Below the pieces are notes generated by a model, which searched no databases, was not told where the DNA came from, and saw only the letters and a program-made list of their open reading frames with translations. A DNA stretch of 5,916 nucleotides from Syntrophaceae bacterium (GTDB lineage Bacteria; Desulfobacterota; Syntrophia; Syntrophales; UBA2185): contig DNUI01000289.1 of NCBI GenBank assembly GCA_003508565.1, forward strand, positions 1-5,916, given 5' to 3'. Shown here one piece after another: positions 1 through 5,888 of this stretch; within the stretch, counting starts at the first letter, position 1; each line of letters begins with the position of its first letter. A program made the translations under genes and the position numbers.

Positions 1-730
1 CTTCTTTGCTGAATCCGAGCAGATCGCTCGCCGCGCCAAGAAACACCGCCCATGCAATCGCGAAAAGAGTCAACAACTCCAGAGAATGAGCGAGGCGCTT
101 GGTCAGGTATGGGATGACATATTTCATCAAAAGTGCGACTATGAGCAACAAGCCCAGACCTTTTGCGCCGGTAATCAGCGCTGAGGCATACGCAGACCCC
201 TCTTCAGCAAGGGATGATCCAAAGGTGGTCAAGCCAACCAAAGCCAGAATTGCAGCTATGTCCTGAACAATGAGGAAGCCGATGGCTATCTGACCATGAA
301 GAGAATCAATTTCTTTCTTGTCGGACAGGAGCTTCACAATGATAATTGTACTTGAAAAAGTGAGTGCGACAGACACATAGGCTGCGGTGAGGAACGACAT
401 TTTCAGGGCAACGGCGATGAAGAATCCTATTATCGATGTAAAAAAGATCTGCCCCAGGCCCGTAGCCAATGCGACCGGACCTATTGTACGAATCAGTTGC
501 AAATCTAGCTTGAGACCGACGATAAAAAGCAGGAGGGCGATTCCGATATGCGCCAGCAATTCGATCTGATCATAGCTCTGTATAATTCCCAAACATGAAG
601 GGCCCGCGAGAATACCCGTTGCGAGAAACATGATTATCAGAGGTTGACGCAATTTTTGCCCAACGATTCCAATCAGGGTCGCGAGGCCTAAAATAGCGGC
701 TATCTCCACAAAAGCGTTTTCTGTTATCAT
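1..730 (-). CDS. CPA2-family cation/proton antiporter (KefB/KefC/NapA-like), N-terminal part
   Basis: The gene begins at an ATG (728-730) and stays open through the left edge, giving 243 visible residues and no stop. An AAAGGA Shine-Dalgarno (741-746) lies 10 nt upstream, which supports this start. The protein is almost entirely hydrophobic helices. Family landmarks are the GLKLDL segment (residues 72-77), the TFSSTIIIVKLL helix (124-135) and GFLIVQDIAAI (151-161), whose Gln156-Asp157 pair is the cation/proton-binding position. Known biology: KefB/KefC-type members have Gln-Asp here, while several Na+/H+ members have Asn-Asp or Asp-Asp, so K+ or another monovalent cation is a reasonable guess, not proven. 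It would exchange cations for protons across the inner membrane. The last visible residues (LLGFSKE) match the start of the family's next conserved helix. Any C-terminal TrkA-N/RCK regulatory domain lies outside the window, so full length and subfamily are unknown. Confidence 0.93.
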   Translation of the reverse strand, partial: MITENAFVEIAAILGLATLIGIVGQKLRQPLIIMFLATGILAGPSCLGIIQSYDQIELLAHIGIALLLFIVGLKLDLQLIRTIGPVALATGLGQIFFTSIIGFFIAVALKMSFLTAAYVSVALTFSSTIIIVKLLSDKKEIDSLHGQIAIGFLIVQDIAAILALVGLTTFGSSLAEEGSAYASALITGAKGLGLLLIVALLMKYVIPYLTKRLAHSLELLTLFAIAWAVFLGAASDLLGFSKE

Positions 731-806
731 TCTATACAGATCCTTTGGTGCTCAGTGGTGTCACATAAAAATTACTGTAAGAATTTTTTTCGATAATCTG
801 CATATC

Positions 807-812
807 ACTATA
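807..812 (-). promoter_or_regulatory. Candidate -10 box for the antiporter gene
   Basis: The minus strand reads TATAGT here, one mismatch from the sigma-70 -10 consensus, about 77 bp before the antiporter start. The hexamer 17 bp upstream (TTTTGT) is a poor -35, so this is only a suggestion based on position and an AT-rich context. Confidence 0.25.
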
Positions 813-847
813 ACACAGGTTAGTTTCCTACAAAAGACAAATATTAC

Positions 848-1102
848 ATGATTACAAGAGAATACATGCTTTGATCGTTTAGGGAATAATGTTAACGAGA
901 AATAGAGACGGGCTTCGCAGAAAATGGCCAATTTGTCCAATTCCACTATAATGGTAGAATAGCATCATTTGAAGGATGTAAACAGCTTAAAAAAACACAT
1001 AACGCTCGTTTACCGGACGGCAGTGATAAAGAGATGCTTATTTCTTACACCTCCTACGCACAAACGATGCAGAGAGGACTTGAAGTTGAGTATTATGAAT
1101 AG
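848..1102 (+). pseudogene. Probable decayed small gene, family not recognised
   Basis: Frame 2 of the plus strand is open from 896 to the TAG at 1100-1102. It reads as a normal hydrophilic protein tail, with segments such as GFAENGQFVQFHYNGRI and ISYTSYAQTMQRGLEVEYYE, balanced charge and no low-complexity runs. No ATG, GTG or TTG start lies in the open part before a Met near 1034. Upstream in the same frame, an ATG at 848 gives MITREYML and then meets TGA (872) and two TAA codons (887, 893). The neighbouring frame between them reads FDRLGNNVNEK. Two small frameshifts would therefore join the pieces into a protein of about 84 residues. That pattern suggests a gene inactivated by indels; a sequencing error or a chance open frame are the alternatives. 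I do not recognise the family. It lies between two genes on the opposite strand, and no good Shine-Dalgarno precedes 848. Confidence 0.4.
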
Positions 1103-1209
1103 GAAGAGCGCATAGCCATATGTCGGTAAATACCATGGATATCTACTCTCTAGTTAGGATTAGGTAATCTCCGTCAATATCCCGGGTTCTTTGGGGTTAT
1201 TGCCATATT

Positions 1210-1219
1210 CACAATTGTG
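1210..1219. repeat. 10-bp perfect palindrome just past the YejM-like gene
   Basis: CACAATTGTG is its own reverse complement and lies 5 bp downstream of the stop codon of the YejM-like gene. No T-run follows on either strand, so it is not a convincing intrinsic terminator. A protein-binding site or chance are both possible. Confidence 0.3.
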
Positions 1220-1223
1220 GGTA

Positions 1224-3149
1224 TTATTTGCTGAAGCGTGTCATATCTTTCATTATTTTGACAAGCTTGGGCATATGAGTTTGATAAAATACATCTGGAT
1301 TTTTAATATTCACATCATTTTTGGTCGTTAGCTTCTGGTTTGCTGATACACCATTGTACTGAAAAGTAGCCTTATATTCATCATCTACATATGCGAGCGT
1401 ATGCCAATCCGCAAGAACAGTAAAGTTATGGATCCGTGGACCCAGCATATTGAAACCCAAACTGTAAGATTCCGCAGGGGAGGTCACACCTAAAAGAGGT
1501 AACAACGTCGCCGGAAAATCCAAATGGCTCGTGAGATCAGTTACCCTGCGAGGTTCTACACCCGGGATCCGGAGAACCAATGGTGTACGGGTCTGTTCTT
1601 CCACAAAGCTGGAATTATGTCCCCAATGTGCTTTTTCCATAAATTCCTCTCCATGATCTCCGGTTAGGATGACAATCGTGGAATCCAGCAGCCCATGTTC
1701 ATCCAAATACTTAAGAACCCGGCCAAACTGGCTGTCCAGATGACGGCAAGAATTGATATACCGGTTCTTGATCAGTTCGATGTCCCGCTTAAGATTCATC
1801 GTGGCATAATTGAAATCTTCCAAATATGGTCTCCGAATCACGCTTTCAGGAGGGAAATAATAACGTGCGTGAGGTGATTCAAAAAACATAAAAGTTATGA
1901 ATGGGCGTCCCGGTTCTCGGTTCTCAATGAAATCGAGCATGCGCGTCACATATGCCCGATCTTGCTGCCAGCCCAGACCGGAAGGCAGATCGTTAACATC
2001 ATGGAGAAATTCTCTGGGTACTCGGATAAAAATGGTCTTATTGAATTCCGGGTAGCTGAATTTAGAGCTGCTGAATATTTGCATTTGGTATCCTTGCCGG
2101 AGAAGAATATCCATAATGACCGGTCCTTTGCGTTCATAAAGAAAGCTAAACCAGTAATTGCCATAAAGACCGTAGAACATGGAAAACAGACTTTCACGCG
2201 TGTTATTACTGCTGCCATAATGATTTTCAAAACGCACAGCCTTTTCCGAGAAAGCCCAGGTCTCCGGCATGACCTCCGGGTTCAGCATATCGGCACGCAG
2301 AGACTCTGCCACCAACCATACGATATTGTGTTTCTTGTGTTCGAGTTGTTCCCTAATAGGAGAGAGTGGATAGCGAACATGAAGAGTTGTCGATTTAATT
2401 CTGAATCCGACTATTTCCCTGGGTTGAACCCCAAAGGACTTGGCAATCCTCTTGAATGTGAACGGCATGTACAATGGAAAGGCTTCGGATGTAGTCAGGA
2501 CGGGGCTGTAAGCATAGAGTGTACTCACACCGAATGTGACACTCTGCAGAACCATAAGAACCAAAAGCGTTATGATAGCAAAAATAAGCCGTTTACGATT
2601 GAACAAGTGTAAACATAAGCGGCGAATCGACGGAAGATACAAGAGGACGAACAGCAAAAGGGATTGCAGAATCAGAAATCCGAAGATAATAGCACCAAAA
2701 GTTACGAAGGAGGCAGCATCACCACCCATTGATTCGATTCCACCCGGGGTGAAGACCAGATTCCACACAAAACCGTTTATGTGAAAACTGAAGACCCGGA
2801 AAATAAAACCGTCGGCAAAAACCAAAATTTGGAGGAGCCATGTCAGCAGGATTGCCGTTCCGTATAAAAACCACTGACGCGGGAAGCGGGTTTTAACAAT
2901 AAACGGTACAGATAAAATTGCCTTCACAACACCCAGTATAAGGATGACGGGTACAAGATAAAGGAAAGTGTAGCTCAAGCATACCGCTATCGTAAACAAT
3001 GGCTGTATGATTCCGTCGTACTCAATCTGGCCAAGAAAAACCGAACTGTTCAGTAGTAGAAATATATATGAAAACACCAGATATGGGTGTAATAGAGCTG
3101 AATCAACGGTTTCGTATCGCATATCCCTCACAGACGATATTTCCTGCAT
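1224..3149 (-). CDS. Inner-membrane sulfatase-fold protein, YejM/PbgA-like (LtaS superfamily)
   Basis: This 641-residue protein has five predicted membrane helices (about 20-41, 48-80, 93-113, 146-172 and 187-212) and then a large periplasmic alkaline-phosphatase/sulfatase-fold domain (about 274-570). The helix count and the segment FHINGFVWNLVFTPGG (122-137) resemble YejM/PbgA, which has five helices and in enterobacteria helps control lipopolysaccharide synthesis. In the domain, Glu282 (LVAESLRADML), Thr317 (SSNNTRESLFSMFYGLYG), Asp498-His499 (LTGDHGEEFM) and His508/His511 (HWGHNS) occupy the metal and nucleophile positions known from LtaS-type phosphoglycerol or phosphoethanolamine transferases. 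An enzymatic role on envelope lipids is therefore plausible, as is a regulatory one; the sequence cannot decide. The start is uncertain. The ATG at 3149 has no Shine-Dalgarno, and the sigma-54-like element would place transcription start on this very codon. In-frame GTG (codon 7) and ATG (codon 10, preceded by GAGG) are alternatives that leave every domain intact. Confidence 0.9.
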   Translation of the reverse strand: MQEISSVRDMRYETVDSALLHPYLVFSYIFLLLNSSVFLGQIEYDGIIQPLFTIAVCLSYTFLYLVPVILILGVVKAILSVPFIVKTRFPRQWFLYGTAILLTWLLQILVFADGFIFRVFSFHINGFVWNLVFTPGGIESMGGDAASFVTFGAIIFGFLILQSLLLFVLLYLPSIRRLCLHLFNRKRLIFAIITLLVLMVLQSVTFGVSTLYAYSPVLTTSEAFPLYMPFTFKRIAKSFGVQPREIVGFRIKSTTLHVRYPLSPIREQLEHKKHNIVWLVAESLRADMLNPEVMPETWAFSEKAVRFENHYGSSNNTRESLFSMFYGLYGNYWFSFLYERKGPVIMDILLRQGYQMQIFSSSKFSYPEFNKTIFIRVPREFLHDVNDLPSGLGWQQDRAYVTRMLDFIENREPGRPFITFMFFESPHARYYFPPESVIRRPYLEDFNYATMNLKRDIELIKNRYINSCRHLDSQFGRVLKYLDEHGLLDSTIVILTGDHGEEFMEKAHWGHNSSFVEEQTRTPLVLRIPGVEPRRVTDLTSHLDFPATLLPLLGVTSPAESYSLGFNMLGPRIHNFTVLADWHTLAYVDDEYKATFQYNGVSANQKLTTKNDVNIKNPDVFYQTHMPKLVKIMKDMTRFSK

Positions 3150-3157
3150 GCTTTTTA

Positions 3158-3173
3158 AGCAGTATATGTGCCA
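3158..3173 (-). promoter_or_regulatory. Candidate sigma-54 (-24/-12) promoter for the YejM-like gene
   Basis: The minus strand reads TGGCAC, five bases, then CTGCT. The sigma-54 consensus is TGGCAC-N5-TTGCW, so the only mismatch is the first T of the -12 element, and the key GG and GC are the required 10 bp apart. Transcription would start near 3147, at the annotated ATG, implying translation from the in-frame GTG (3131) or ATG (3122) further in. Sigma-54 promoters need an enhancer-binding activator; no activator gene is in view. Confidence 0.4.
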
Positions 3174-3197
3174 CTTCGACTAATAATGTGCAACACA

Positions 3198-3226
3198 TTG
3201 ATATTATGTCATTAAAACTTTATTAT
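3198..3226 (+). promoter_or_regulatory. Near-consensus sigma-70 promoter facing right
   Basis: TTGATA (3198-3203) and TATTAT (3221-3226) are separated by exactly 17 bp, and each hexamer differs from consensus at one position. Transcription would start near 3233, just before a GGAGG Shine-Dalgarno (3234-3238), and run away from the divergent YejM-like gene into the AT-rich spacer. AT-rich DNA produces such matches by chance, but the combination with a ribosome site immediately downstream raises its weight. Confidence 0.45.
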
Positions 3227-3248
3227 CCCGATTGGAGGAGAGCAGTGA

Positions 3249-3302
3249 ATGTCGAAATTATTCAACATAATAAGAATAAGTCTAATTAAAACAAGGCATT
3301 AA
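3249..3302 (+). CDS. Tiny ORF, possible 17-residue basic peptide
   Basis: An ATG at 3249 opens MSKLFNIIRISLIKTRH, ended by TAA at 3300-3302. It is preceded by GGAGGAG (3234-3240), 10 nt from GGAGG to the ATG, and by the near-consensus promoter at 3198-3226. The peptide is amphipathic and basic. An overlapping GTG at 3245 in another frame sits at even better spacing (6 nt) and would give a 14-residue peptide ending at 3289. Neither resembles a known family. This may be a genuine short peptide gene, a translated leader, or a chance ORF at the 5' end of a small RNA. Confidence 0.22.
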   Translation: MSKLFNIIRISLIKTRH

Positions 3303-3326
3303 AAATAAATACATGATGTTATGAAG

Positions 3327-3406
3327 TCGACATTTTTGTCGAGACGCTTGTTCGTCAAAGACTAAATGACAATTTGATTTGCAAATTTACGATTCAATAG
3401 TTGAAT
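3327..3406. repeat. Cluster of three short perfect inverted repeats
   Basis: Three perfect 6-bp inverted repeats lie in 80 bp: TCGACA/TGTCGA with a 4-nt spacer (3327-3342), AATTTG/CAAATT with a 5-nt spacer (3371-3387) and ATTCAA/TTGAAT with a 3-nt spacer (3392-3406). The arms are unrelated, so this is not one repeated unit. They could be hairpins in an RNA transcribed from 3233 or operator half-sites; the last two are AT-rich and could be chance. Confidence 0.4.
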
Positions 3407-3471
3407 AATTTGAACATATCTATTTAGCAACATTACGAGAAGTTATTGATACATAGAACAGAAAGGCACAC

Positions 3472-3504
3472 GGTGTAGACATGCATCGTCACGCCTTTTA
3501 TCTT
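3472..3504 (+). terminator. Candidate intrinsic terminator in the spacer
   Basis: On the plus strand GGTGT (3472-3476), a bulged A, and GAC (3478-3480) pair with GTC and ACGCC (3488-3495) around a 7-nt loop, followed by TTTTATCTT (3496-3504). The stem has one G-U pair. A competing outer stem, AAAGGC (3462-3467) with GCCTTT (3493-3498), could serve the minus strand as a terminator for the isochorismatase-fold gene that ends at 3526, although the T-tract on that side (CCTTTCTGTTCT) is interrupted. The site may work in both directions. Confidence 0.38.
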
Positions 3505-3525
3505 GTCGGGTGAATAACGATTGAC

Positions 3526-4182
3526 TCAGAAATTAATGGATGTCGTCTTTGTTAGTGTTACCTGGTTTGAGACCCGGGGGGCATTCATCAAATGCCATAC
3601 GGTGTATTGTTCAGCGTAAGTGTTATCCGCCGATATGCCATCTACGGGAACGACAACCTTAATCCCCCTCAACGCAGCACCGCTTGCCGTGTAGATAACA
3701 GCGCCATGTGCAGCAGTCCCCGTGACAATGACTGTCTTTATGCCTTTTTCCTTAATAATCTTTTCCAAATCAGTCCCCAGGAACTTGTCCGGTCCTGATG
3801 TCACTACCGGTTCATATGCCGCAGGCATCAGTTCTTGTGCAATATCTGCAACTGTTGCTCCGGCAGAAAGACTATAGATAACCTTCGCACCGTTATCACG
3901 GACTTTCTTAAGAAGGTTCGCTACGGCAGGGATGGAGCTGATGCAACGGGGCCGTGTTTTTACGTTACAGGTTTGCTTGTTGAAATCGAGTAACAGTAAA
4001 GCCGTCGTGCTTGGATCAATCGTCACCGCTTTCAGCTCCGGTGGTGGTGGCGTTTTCACGGCTTGCCACTCATCAACAACGGATTGCGCAAACAGAATGC
4101 CCTGCATGAATAAAAAGATGAACAGGACACTCCACAATACTGCAACGGCAGATTTCATATATCGTCTGTGCATTGTTTTCAT
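3526..4182 (-). CDS. Exported isochorismatase-fold protein lacking the catalytic cysteine
   Basis: The product is about 218 residues. A basic stretch (MKTMHRRYMK) precedes a hydrophobic core (11-32) with likely cleavage at FA|QS after Ala32, so it is predicted to be exported. The mature domain has the isochorismatase/cysteine-hydrolase fold: TALLLLDFNKQTC (60-72, Asp66), SGPDKFLGTDLE (129-140, Lys133), and the strand-helix junction VIVTGTAAHGAVIYTASGAA (151-170). Asp66 and Lys133 fit two members of the Asp-Lys-Cys triad, but the cysteine position aligns with Ala161, so ordinary cysteine-nucleophile hydrolysis looks impossible. Cys72 and Cys80 flank a short loop and could form a disulfide in the periplasm. 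I recall secreted homologues sharing the GTAAHGAV motif, which would make the loss a family trait rather than decay; this is from memory. Function is unknown. Two ATGs occur in tandem; the second (4182) lies 5 nt from a perfect AAGGAGG (4188-4194), while the first (4185) lies only 2 nt away, so the second is preferred. Confidence 0.88.
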   Translation of the reverse strand: MKTMHRRYMKSAVAVLWSVLFIFLFMQGILFAQSVVDEWQAVKTPPPPELKAVTIDPSTTALLLLDFNKQTCNVKTRPRCISSIPAVANLLKKVRDNGAKVIYSLSAGATVADIAQELMPAAYEPVVTSGPDKFLGTDLEKIIKEKGIKTVIVTGTAAHGAVIYTASGAALRGIKVVVPVDGISADNTYAEQYTVWHLMNAPRVSNQVTLTKTTSINF

Positions 4183-4187
4183 CATAT

Positions 4188-4194
4188 CCTCCTT
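4188..4194 (-). promoter_or_regulatory. Strong Shine-Dalgarno deciding the isochorismatase-fold start
   Basis: The minus strand reads AAGGAGG, a full match to the 16S rRNA tail. It is 2 nt from the ATG at 4185 and 5 nt from the ATG at 4182, favouring the second start. This is the strongest ribosome site in the window for any of the four main genes. Confidence 0.7.
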
Positions 4195-4335
4195 ATTTTA
4201 GGGTGATAGGTCGATAGAGTTGCATCCCCCTGATGGTCTGTGTTCCTTAAGTAAAGAAAACCCTCCCAATTCATAGCTCAACGTCTGTTTTCTCTATTTA
4301 CCGTCTTGTTTCCGAAGATACCAGATTATTTAAAA

Positions 4336-4365
4336 ATTATCATTCTTAATCTTGTATTGTTCCAA
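4336..4365 (-). promoter_or_regulatory. Candidate sigma-70 promoter for the isochorismatase-fold gene
   Basis: On the minus strand TTGGAA (4360-4365) and GATAAT (4336-4341) are 18 bp apart, matching consensus at 4 and 5 of 6 positions. Transcription would start near 4329 and give a leader of about 145 nt before the start codon, long enough for regulation, although no known riboswitch is apparent to me. Confidence 0.35.
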
Positions 4366-4537
4366 AATGACGCAAGCAGACAAGGACGGATTACGTTACA
4401 TTATTATTACGCCAATAGTTTAAGGCATGTATCTTCCCAGCACTTTTGCCTGACCTCCCCCCATAAGACGAAAAATGATGATTTCGCCGGACTAACTCTC
4501 TGTATCAATGCTTGCTGAAATGCACACAGTAGTGAAT

Positions 4538-4553
4538 TTTGCCGAAGGGCAAA
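4538..4553. repeat. Tight GC-containing hairpin after the dehydrogenase gene
   Basis: TTTGCC and GGCAAA form a perfect 6-bp stem with a 4-nt loop, CTTC on the minus strand, about 46 bp beyond the dehydrogenase stop codon. No T-run follows on the minus strand (AATTCAC), so it is not a standard intrinsic terminator; it could mark or protect the 3' end of the dehydrogenase mRNA. Confidence 0.45.
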
Positions 4554-4599
4554 TACATAGAGCAATGGATGATTGACCTTTACAGGAGAGCGGTTTTTA

Positions 4600-5784
4600 T
4601 TACTTTTTCGGGACGATTCGGTATATCTTGTCATCATCGGAAGCGGGATTGCCCCTCCCGTCCCTGTTGCTGGAGGTAAAATAGAGTGCCCCATCAGGAC
4701 CTGAGACTACGTCACGCAGCCTCCCGTATCTCCCACTTTTGAAATCTTGGGCAAACCAGCGCTCGATTTTCTGAATCCTTGTATCTGCATCGAACTTGAT
4801 TCTGACAAGTGCTCTGCTTCTCAATGTAGCTACAAACAGGTCTCCCCTTAGATGGCCAAGCAGATTCCCTTTATAGAACGTGATGCCTCCGGGTGGGGTT
4901 GTCTCCTTCCAGACGATAATCGGGTCTATGTAAGGTTCCTTTCCCAACGAGCCGATAACGTGTGGCCATCCGTAATTTCCGCCCTTGGTGATAATGTTGA
5001 TCTCGTCATGGGCAAAACGACCGAATTCCCCTGACGGTCCATGTTCAGACTCAAATAACCTGCCCGTGTCAGGCTGCCAGGCGATACCTTGCGGATTTCT
5101 ATGTCCATATGAATAGACGGGAGAATCTATGAACGGGTTGTCTGCTGGGATGTTGCCTTCGGGAGTTACCCGCAGGACCTTTCCCGCAAGCGATGAGAGA
5201 TCCTGTGCAAGAGCGGAGATGAAATTTTCACCTGTCGTGACATAGAGCATGCCATCGGGTCCGAAGGCTATCCTCCCGCCGTCGTGGAATCTGGCCCCCG
5301 GAATAGTGTCAATGATTACCCTGTCGAAACTTCCCGTACCGCCTCGATCCCTGAACCGCGCGACGCGATTTAGAAGATCTCCTCCTTTTCTGTAGGTATA
5401 CATGGCATAAATGTATGGTTCCATGGGAAACTGAGGATGTACGGCAATACCCATAAGGCCGGCTTCACCGACACGGGCTGCGTCAACCGACAGGTACGGT
5501 TTCTCCTGTAAATGTCCGTCCTGTATCAACCGAATTCTCCCCGGCCTTTCACTTACAAGAGCCCTTCCATCGGGAAGGAAGACAAGGGACCACGGCACCT
5601 CGAGGTTTTTGACCCATACCTCCACCGTCACAGTATCACCGTCAGGGAGAAAGACATCCTCCACACTTTGTGCCTTCCCGCCTGCTATCTGAGTGCAGGA
5701 TGCCGCAACTGAGAATAATTGGATGAGGAGAAGGGCACACAGCAGCCTTGTTAGCCATTGGTACGCAATGAACGGATATTTCAT
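4600..5784 (-). CDS. PQQ-dependent aldose sugar dehydrogenase-like lipoprotein (glucose/sorbosone dehydrogenase family)
   Basis: This 394-residue protein fits the usual size of the soluble six-bladed beta-propeller sugar dehydrogenases that use PQQ to oxidise aldoses. Signature segments appear in order: VPWSLVFLPDGR (63-74), ERPGRIRLI (79-87), RFHDGGRIAFGPDGMLYVTTGE (starts at 165, shown only as the family hallmark), HRNPQG (228-233), HGPSGE (248-253), HDEIN (259-263), NYGWP (270-274) and DDDKIYRI (383-390). His167 is the expected catalytic base and Arg229 the expected PQQ-contacting arginine, so the active site looks intact. The N-terminus is hydrophobic and ends in a lipobox-like VAASC with Cys30, so it is probably a lipoprotein; Thr follows the Cys, consistent with outer-membrane rather than inner-membrane sorting. 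No PQQ biosynthesis genes are in the window, so cofactor supply is unknown. The ATG at 5784 is preferred; an in-frame TTG at 5793 lies 3 nt from AAGGGA and would add three residues. Confidence 0.92.
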   Translation of the reverse strand: MKYPFIAYQWLTRLLCALLLIQLFSVAASCTQIAGGKAQSVEDVFLPDGDTVTVEVWVKNLEVPWSLVFLPDGRALVSERPGRIRLIQDGHLQEKPYLSVDAARVGEAGLMGIAVHPQFPMEPYIYAMYTYRKGGDLLNRVARFRDRGGTGSFDRVIIDTIPGARFHDGGRIAFGPDGMLYVTTGENFISALAQDLSSLAGKVLRVTPEGNIPADNPFIDSPVYSYGHRNPQGIAWQPDTGRLFESEHGPSGEFGRFAHDEINIITKGGNYGWPHVIGSLGKEPYIDPIIVWKETTPPGGITFYKGNLLGHLRGDLFVATLRSRALVRIKFDADTRIQKIERWFAQDFKSGRYGRLRDVVSGPDGALYFTSSNRDGRGNPASDDDKIYRIVPKK

Positions 5785-5867
5785 AGTTTCCAAAGTTCCC
5801 TTATCATAGCAATGAAAAAAAGGACACGCCCCATGGGGGTGTTTTTAGCCCTCTCAGTCAAGGACAT
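5781..5867 (-). CDS. 28-codon upstream ORF overlapping the dehydrogenase start
   Basis: An ATG at 5867 opens a 28-residue frame beginning MSLTERAKNTP and ending LFFIAMIRELWKL. Its TGA (5781-5783) overlaps the dehydrogenase ATG (5782-5784) in an ATGA junction typical of translational coupling. The ORF runs straight through the terminator-type hairpin at 5815-5846, so ribosomes on it could influence folding. No run of one amino acid suggests a classical biosynthetic attenuator. Its Shine-Dalgarno is weak (AGAAG about 8 nt upstream). It may be a leader peptide or a chance frame. Confidence 0.25.
   Translation of the reverse strand: MSLTERAKNTPMGRVLFFIAMIRELWKL
5803..5811 (-). promoter_or_regulatory. 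Candidate extended -10 promoter for the dehydrogenase gene
   Basis: The minus strand reads TGCTATGAT, an exact TGn extension followed by a -10 box with one mismatch. It lies immediately after the T-run of the hairpin at 5815-5846. Transcription would start near 5796, leaving a leader of about 12 nt before the ATG. No -35 box is visible, which extended -10 promoters tolerate. Confidence 0.3.
5815..5846. terminator. Probable bidirectional intrinsic terminator
   Basis: ACAC (5824-5827), a bulged G and CCC (5829-5831) pair with GGG (5836-5838) and GTGT (5839-5842) around a CATG loop. Seven T follow on the minus strand (5815-5821) and a run of five T closes the plus-strand side (5842-5846). It most simply ends leftward transcription coming from beyond the right edge. 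Because it sits only about 30 bp before the dehydrogenase ATG, it could instead act as an attenuator if that gene's promoter lies upstream of it. Confidence 0.6.
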
Positions 5868-5888
5868 TTTGTAACTTCTGCTACTTTT

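Larger units (their letters stand above)
4195..4599. other. Spacer without a convincing gene
   Basis: I see no supported coding sequence in this stretch between the dehydrogenase stop and the isochorismatase-fold gene. Frames open here either extend out of the dehydrogenase in the wrong phase or need a TTG start without a ribosome site. It contains a candidate promoter (4336-4365), a tight hairpin (4538-4553) and a long leader for the downstream gene. The size argues that the two flanking genes are transcribed separately. Confidence 0.6.

Noticed and set aside
761..946. 61-codon minus-strand frame upstream of the antiporter
   Set aside because: It is cysteine-rich and irregular, overlaps the more protein-like plus-strand remnant and lacks a Shine-Dalgarno.
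1962..2612. 216-codon open frame on the plus strand
   Set aside because: It lies wholly inside the YejM-like gene on the opposite strand, has no recognisable domain, and the minus-strand protein has clear motifs throughout.
3932..4201. 89-codon plus-strand frame
   Set aside because: It is the antisense shadow of the isochorismatase-fold gene and its signal peptide.
4193..4225. 10-codon minus-strand ORF ending at the isochorismatase-fold ribosome site
   Set aside because: It would be a tempting leader peptide, but its G-rich sequence touches the ATG with almost no spacing and ten codons are expected by chance.
4306..4518. 70-codon plus-strand frame in the spacer before the isochorismatase-fold gene
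   Set aside because: It needs a TTG start with no ribosome site, and its composition is not protein-like.
4407..4694. 95-codon minus-strand frame overlapping the end of the dehydrogenase
   Set aside because: Its N-terminal third is an out-of-phase reading of the dehydrogenase C-terminus; the rest has no recognisable family and no ribosome site.
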